DNA from: JAKZSU01 sp047517485
GTDB taxonomy: Bacteria > Pseudomonadota > Alphaproteobacteria > UBA7887
Direction of reading: 5' to 3'
Length of the DNA: 8,813 nt
NCBI GenBank assembly: GCA_047517485.1
Contig: JAKZSU010000133.1
Coordinates: 1-8,813, forward strand
This document shows positions 6,340 to 8,813 of the stretch, piece after piece; position 1 is the stretch's first letter, and the number at the start of each line of letters is the position of its first letter. The notes under the pieces are model-generated. The model was not told where the DNA came from and did not search any database. It saw only the letters and a list, made by a program, of their open reading frames with translations. The position numbers were made by a program, and so were the translations under genes.

Positions 6340-7111
6340 TTATTGTGCGGTCCAGCCGCCGTCGACGACAAGACACGTTCCCGTCATCATCGCAGAGGCG
6401 TCGCTGGCGAGGAAGACCACCGCGCCCATCAGGTCGGTGACCTGGCCAACGCGGCCGATCGGCAGGCGGCGCAGTACGTCCTCCTTGAACGCGGCGTTCT
6501 GCAACATCGGCCGGGTCAGTGGCGTCTCGATGAACGTCGGCGCGATGGTGTTGACCCGAATGCCCGCGTCGGCGAGATCGAGGGCGATCGATTTGGTCAT
6601 GCCTTCGACCGCGTGCTTGCTGGCGCAATAGACCGCGCGCGCTGGCAGCGCGACCAGCGCCATTTGCGACGATACGTTGATGATCGAACCGCCGTTTCCG
6701 GCCTCGACCATGCCGCGCGCAACCGCCTGGAGACAGAAGAAGGCGCCGCGCACATTGAGCGCCATTACCGCGTCGAAATCCTCGACCGTGACATCGAGCA
6801 GCGCCGCCGGGCGGTTGGTCCCGGCATTGTTGAACAAGATATCGACCGCGCCGAGAGCGTCGATCGCGGTGCGCGTGGCCGCAACGTCGGTGACATCGAC
6901 GACCATGGTCTCGGCGCTGTCGCCGGCGGTCCTGATCTGGTCGGCCACCGCCTCGATTTCAGCTTCGGTGCGCGCGGCGAGGATGACGTGGGCGCCGACA
7001 TCGGCCAGTGCCCGCCGCCGCCGCTTGGCCGATGCCGCGCCCGGCGCCGGTCACCAGCGCGCGCTTGCCGTCGAGCCGAAACGACGGAGTCCTTGGTAAC
7101 GCTTCGTTCAT
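6340..7111 (-). pseudogene. short-chain dehydrogenase/reductase (SDR) with a one-base frameshift
   Basis: From ATG at 7111 the minus strand reads MNEALPRTPSFRLDGKRALV followed by TGAGRGIG (residues 21-28), the NAD(P)-binding motif of classical SDRs. After GIGQAAAA the frame breaks: one surplus base in the CCC run at 7011-7013 (plus strand), next to a CCG repeat, shifts translation. Removing one base gives LADVGAHVILAARTEAEIEA and then the rest of the enzyme, 256 residues in all. This includes NNAG at 94-97, S148, Y161-x3-K165 (YCASK) and the C-terminus GGWTAQ. Spacing around the break then equals that of intact SDRs. The 7111 start overlaps the HisD-like stop as ATGA, showing translational coupling. 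Without the correction only a product lacking the cofactor site could be made, for example from GTG at 6948. It is either a fresh pseudogene or a sequencing or assembly error; everything else is intact. The family oxidises alcohols or reduces ketones with NAD(P). Confidence 0.85.
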
Positions 7112-8412
7112 GATGGCTCGGCTCCCGCGAGATTGCCGCCGCCGAATCGGCGCACCCGGATGTCGGCTTGCTCCTTATGACCGGCGAACCCCTCGAGCGC
7201 GCACAGCCGCGAGCAGACCTCGCCGACCCTGGCCGAGGCCGCGTCGGTGAGGACGCGCTGGTAGGTGCAGGTCTTGATGAACTTGCCGACCCACAGGCCG
7301 CCGGTGTAGCGCGCCGCCTTGCGCGTGGGCAGGGTGTGATTGGTGCCGATCACCTTGTCGCCATAGGAAACATTGGTGCGGGGGCCGAGGAACAGCGCGC
7401 CGTAGTTGGTCATATTGGCGAGAAAATAGTCCGGGTCGCGGGTCATCACCTGGACATGTTCGGAGGCGATCTCGTCGGCCACCGCCACCATTTCGTCGAT
7501 AGAGTCGCAGACGATCACCTGGCCGTAATCGCGCCACGCCTGGCCCGCGGTCTCGCCGGTCGAAAGGACGCCAAGCTGGCGTTCGATCTCGGCCATGGTC
7601 TCGCGCGCCAGGGCTTCGGAGTCGGTGAGCAAGATCGCCGGCGATGTCGGGCCGTGCTCGGCCTGGCCGAGTAAGTCGGCGGCACACAATTCGCCGTCGA
7701 CGCTGTCGTCGGCGATCACCAGGGTTTCGGTCGGGCCGGCGAACAGGTCGATGCCGACACGGCCATAGAGCTGCCGCTTGGCCTCGGCGACAAAAGCGTT
7801 GCCGGGGCCGACCAGCATATCGACGCCCGCGATGGTCTCGGTGCCGAGCGCCATCGCGCCGACGGCTTGGATTCCACCGAGGGCATAAATCTCGTTGGCA
7901 CCGCCGAGGTGTTGCGCGGCGACGATCGCCGGCGCCGGCGCGCCTTGGTAGGGCGGTGCGCAGGTAATGATGCGCCCGACCCCGGCCACCTTGGCGGTCA
8001 CCACCGACATATGCGCCGAGGCGACCATCGGATATTGGCCGCCCGGCACGTAACAGCCGACCGCGTTGACCGGCAGGTTCTTGTGACCGAGCACCACGCC
8101 GGGCATGGTTTCGACCTCGACATCGCCAAGCGCGTCGCGCTGGATTTGCGCGAAGTTACGCACTTGGGCCTGCGCGAACTCGATATCCTTGATGTCTTGC
8201 GGGTCGACCGCCGCGAGGCAGGCCTCGATCTCGGTGTCGCTCAAGCGAAAATCGTCGCGCTCCCAGCCGTCGAATTTCAGCGACATCTCGCGCACCGCCG
8301 CGTCGCCTCTTTGATCGATATCGTCGAGCGCCGCCTCGACGATCGCCCGTACCTTGACATCGGCGGCGGCTCTCTCTTCACCGCTGACCCCACGTTTCAG
8401 TATTTGCGGCAC
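7108..8412 (-). CDS. HisD-family dehydrogenase, probably a catabolic paralogue (sulfopropanediol dehydrogenase-like)
   Basis: A 434-residue member of the histidinol dehydrogenase family, which uses NAD and zinc to oxidise a primary alcohol in two steps to a carboxylate. By alignment with E. coli HisD from memory, the zinc ligands are Q250, H253, D352 and H412, and the catalytic pair is E318-H319 (in ASEHVQVMT). The family segments YVPGG, VGPGNAFV, IDLFAGPTE and GTNHTLPT are all present. After GTNHTLPT it reads RKAARYTGGLWVGKF rather than the tail of biosynthetic HisD, and no other his gene is near. This resembles catabolic paralogues such as HpsN, (R)-sulfopropanediol 3-dehydrogenase; the exact substrate is inference. 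The start is GTG at 8412 with AAAGGGGA 7 bases upstream. Its stop overlaps the SDR start by ATGA, so it is the first gene of a unit with the SDR and redoxin. An alcohol dehydrogenase next door would suit stepwise oxidation of a diol. Confidence 0.88.
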   Translation of the reverse strand: MPQILKRGVSGEERAAADVKVRAIVEAALDDIDQRGDAAVREMSLKFDGWERDDFRLSDTEIEACLAAVDPQDIKDIEFAQAQVRNFAQIQRDALGDVEVETMPGVVLGHKNLPVNAVGCYVPGGQYPMVASAHMSVVTAKVAGVGRIITCAPPYQGAPAPAIVAAQHLGGANEIYALGGIQAVGAMALGTETIAGVDMLVGPGNAFVAEAKRQLYGRVGIDLFAGPTETLVIADDSVDGELCAADLLGQAEHGPTSPAILLTDSEALARETMAEIERQLGVLSTGETAGQAWRDYGQVIVCDSIDEMVAVADEIASEHVQVMTRDPDYFLANMTNYGALFLGPRTNVSYGDKVIGTNHTLPTRKAARYTGGLWVGKFIKTCTYQRVLTDAASARVGEVCSRLCALEGFAGHKEQADIRVRRFGGGNLAGAEPS

Positions 8413-8453
8413 GAATTAATCCCCTTTGATTCCTAATCGACGCAGACAGACCC

Positions 8454-8468
8454 ATCCGACCGGCGGAT
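8454..8468. promoter_or_regulatory. short dyad upstream of the HisD-like gene
   Basis: ATCCG and CGGAT form a perfect 5-bp inverted repeat around ACCGG, 42 bases before the GTG start and near where transcription of the minus-strand operon would begin. It could be an operator half-site pair, but 5-bp arms in GC-rich DNA arise often by chance. Confidence 0.25.
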
Positions 8469-8547
8469 CGCCCAACTTAGCATATTCAGCGCCAGGTCAA
8501 TTGGGCCGACGGCACCTCGACGGGTTTCGCGACATGGATTTGCTGAG

Positions 8548-8634
8548 TTAAGGCATCAATCGGTAAAGATCGCCGATCCTGGACACTTTCCGGGGCTGGT
8601 TTTCGGGCGGCAGCTCAGCGACCACGCTGTTTTA
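8548..8634 (-). pseudogene. possible decayed coding relic
   Basis: On the minus strand 25 codons from GTG at 8625 to TAA at 8550-8548 read VVAELPPENQPRKVSRIGDL followed by YRLMP. The composition is protein-like. In the neighbouring frame just upstream (towards 8676), SGTSQDALKQR is also open. The two could be one small gene broken by a frameshift and cut by the IS3-family end at 8677. I do not recognise a family and there is no clear ribosome binding site, so it may be chance. Confidence 0.25.
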
Positions 8635-8676
8635 AGGCGTCTTGACTTGTACCGGACTTGCTGTTCGAGTTGCGGG

Positions 8677-8813
8677 TGTAGCGCACCCGGTTCCTTGGAC
8701 ACAAGTTTGTCTCACGCGGCGGGCCTGATTGAGATCGCGGCGTGCCACGCCTGACGAGCTTGAGCGGGGCTCAGGTAGCCGTTCTTTTCGACGATCCACT
8801 GGGCATTGTAGAG
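8677..8813 (-). mobile_element. IS3-family insertion sequence, end and 3' part (continues beyond the window)
   Basis: TGTAGCGCACCCGGTTCCTT at 8677-8696, continuing GGACACA, begins with TG and closely resembles the terminal repeat of IS150-group IS3 elements as I recall it (TGTACTGCACCC then TTGGAC). It lies 35 bases beyond the stop of a transposase reading frame that runs in from the right edge, as expected for the right end of such an element. The target duplication cannot be checked because the other end is outside the window. Confidence 0.6.
8712..8813 (-). CDS. IS3-family transposase (OrfB), C-terminal fragment
   Basis: The minus strand is open from the right edge to TGA at 8714-8712, giving 33 residues: LYNAQWIVEKNGYLSPAQAR and then QAWHAAISIRPAA. 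The pattern of a YN motif, then GYLSPxQA and W, corresponds to the C-terminal end of rve-type integrase cores in IS3-family transposases (compare YNxxRxHxxLGYxSPxxF). Catalytic residues are outside the window. Whether the element is intact cannot be seen here. Confidence 0.65.
   Translation of the reverse strand, partial: LYNAQWIVEKNGYLSPAQARQAWHAAISIRPAA

Larger units (their letters stand above)
8413..8676. other. upstream region of the HisD-like operon
   Basis: These 264 bases separate the HisD-like gene from the IS3-family end. On the minus strand the only promoter hint is TTGACC (8500-8495) with TAAGTT (8479-8474) at a short 15-base spacing, or TATGCT at 8484-8479; neither is convincing. 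A dyad at 8454-8468 and a possible coding relic at 8548-8634 are listed separately. No intact gene is seen. Confidence 0.5.

Noticed and set aside
6340..6948. SDR as an intact 202-residue gene starting at GTG 6948
   Set aside because: This start lies inside the Rossmann domain and removes the cofactor-binding motif, which is plainly present upstream in another frame.
7108..8412. Biosynthetic histidinol dehydrogenase of the his operon
   Set aside because: No other his genes are near, the partner is an SDR, and the C-terminal region resembles catabolic paralogues. It cannot be fully excluded without a genome-wide check.
1..8813. CRISPR array, phage genes, toxin-antitoxin or other defence system
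   Set aside because: No regularly spaced repeats and no such protein motifs were seen on either strand.

Overview
The window looks like chromosomal DNA of a GC-rich alphaproteobacterium. The evidence is GC-rich codons, alternative starts (TTG, GTG) behind strong purine-rich ribosome binding sites, and a typical alphaproteobacterial mix of a PAS hybrid kinase, a PhyH dioxygenase, a cytosolic reductive-dehalogenase-like protein and a HisD-like dehydrogenase next to an SDR. A member of Rhodospirillales or a relative is plausible, but this is inference from gene style and not from a marker gene. Both edges carry pieces of insertion sequences: the C-terminus of an IS4-like transposase on the left (2-124, +) and the C-terminus and terminal repeat of an IS3-family element on the right (8677-8813, -). 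The segment is therefore an IS-bounded metabolic island or a patch of accessory chromosome.

Left half, plus strand. A short IS-derived spacer with three copies of AACCGGACA leads to a good sigma70-type promoter (260-288) and an orphan soluble hybrid histidine kinase with two PAS regions (337-2322). After 36 bases comes a tight two-gene unit: a PhyH/EctD-like Fe(II)/2-oxoglutarate dioxygenase (2359-3159) and a zinc-free MDR quinone-reductase-like enzyme (3161-4153). A perfect 17-bp palindrome of the GntR/FadR operator type (4188-4204) lies in front of a second unit: a 69-residue helical protein of unknown function (4261-4470) and a 331-residue cytosolic protein related to reductive dehalogenases and QueG, with two 4Fe-4S motifs (4509-5504).

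Right half, minus strand. A HisD-family dehydrogenase (8412-7108) overlaps by ATGA with a short-chain dehydrogenase (7111-6340), followed after 18 bases by a thioredoxin-fold redoxin (6321-5644). A tRNA-Pro(UGG) gene (5597-5521) follows and closes the convergent junction with the left half. The SDR carries a single-base frameshift just after its nucleotide-binding glycine motif. Restoring one base gives a canonical 256-residue enzyme, so this is either a very recent mutation or a sequence error.

Functionally, the HisD-like enzyme keeps all catalytic and zinc residues, but its C-terminal region resembles catabolic HisD paralogues such as sulfopropanediol dehydrogenase (HpsN) more than biosynthetic HisD. 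Paired with an SDR, this suggests stepwise oxidation of a small polyol or sulfonated alcohol. The left-hand genes (dioxygenase, MDR reductase, RdhA-like protein) look like degradation or modification of small organic molecules. No transporter or dedicated transcription factor is in the window, so substrates remain unassigned.
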